Shown here one piece after another: positions 6,121 to 6,157 of a DNA stretch of 6,157 nt. The DNA is from JANNAV01 sp031384695. Its GTDB lineage: Bacteria; Pseudomonadota; Alphaproteobacteria; Rhodobacterales; Rhodobacteraceae. Below the pieces are notes generated by a model. That model made no database searches and was not told the DNA's origin. It was given only the letters and a program-made list of their open reading frames with translations. Position 1 is the stretch's first letter. The number at the start of each line of letters is the position of its first letter. The stretch spans positions 1 through 6,157 of the forward strand of contig JANNAV010000147.1 of the NCBI GenBank assembly GCA_031384695.1, read 5' to 3'. The position numbers were made by a program, and so were the translations under genes.

Positions 6121-6157
6121 TCAGCCCGCCTCAAGCCGAAAGCCTTCATGCCGCAAA
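6121..6157 (-). CDS. Possible 3' end of a gene entering from the right edge
   Basis: On the - strand the last bases read LRHEGFRLEAG followed by TGA (6123-6121). This resembles a natural protein C-terminus, with mixed charged and hydrophobic residues and GC-rich wobble positions. Eleven codons are too few to name a family or to be sure. The alternative is chance open sequence, or a + strand gene starting at the ATG at 6148, which has no good ribosome site. Confidence 0.3.
   Translation of the reverse strand, partial: LRHEGFRLEAG

Noticed and set aside
5819..6157. Possible genomic-island attachment site at tRNA-Arg
   Set aside because: No integrase gene and no repeat of the tRNA 3' end appear downstream in the window.

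Overview
The window looks like ordinary chromosome from an alphaproteobacterium, most likely a member of the Rhodobacterales (Rhodobacter/Roseobacter lineage). The evidence is high-GC coding DNA, a complex I accessory subunit of the NDUFS4 type (a family restricted among bacteria to alphaproteobacteria), a long UvrB with an alphaproteobacterial-style tail, and a near match to the alphaproteobacterial SOS box GTTC-N7-GTTC in front of uvrB. No phage, transposon, CRISPR or toxin-antitoxin signature was seen.

Left part (1-961, + strand): the end of a small ABM-fold monooxygenase-like gene, cut by the window edge probably by only two bases. After 33 bp comes a membrane-anchored PIN/NYN-type (Zc3h12a-like) ribonuclease gene. 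It runs head-on into uvrB, which lies on the - strand (920-3154), and the two coding regions overlap by 42 bp at their 3' ends.

Middle (3155-3491): a 337-bp divergent intergenic region with a candidate LexA box close to uvrB, a very AT-rich segment with an 8-bp dyad, and a G-free C/A-rich tract.

Right part (3492-5895, + strand): an NDUFS4-like complex I subunit, a secreted DUF2125-like protein and a GNAT acetyltransferase. The last two overlap by ATGA and are probably translationally coupled. A tRNA-Arg(TCT) with encoded CCA follows 32 bp later. The last 262 bp are mostly non-coding, with weak inverted and direct repeats, and perhaps the last 11 codons of a - strand gene at the edge.

Functionally this is a mix of housekeeping genes (DNA repair, respiration, tRNA) with uncharacterised ones. 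The points most worth a second look are the putative SOS control of uvrB, the membrane-tethered ribonuclease, and the UvrB tail extending into that ribonuclease gene. Nothing in the window makes a convincing case for a new multi-gene system.
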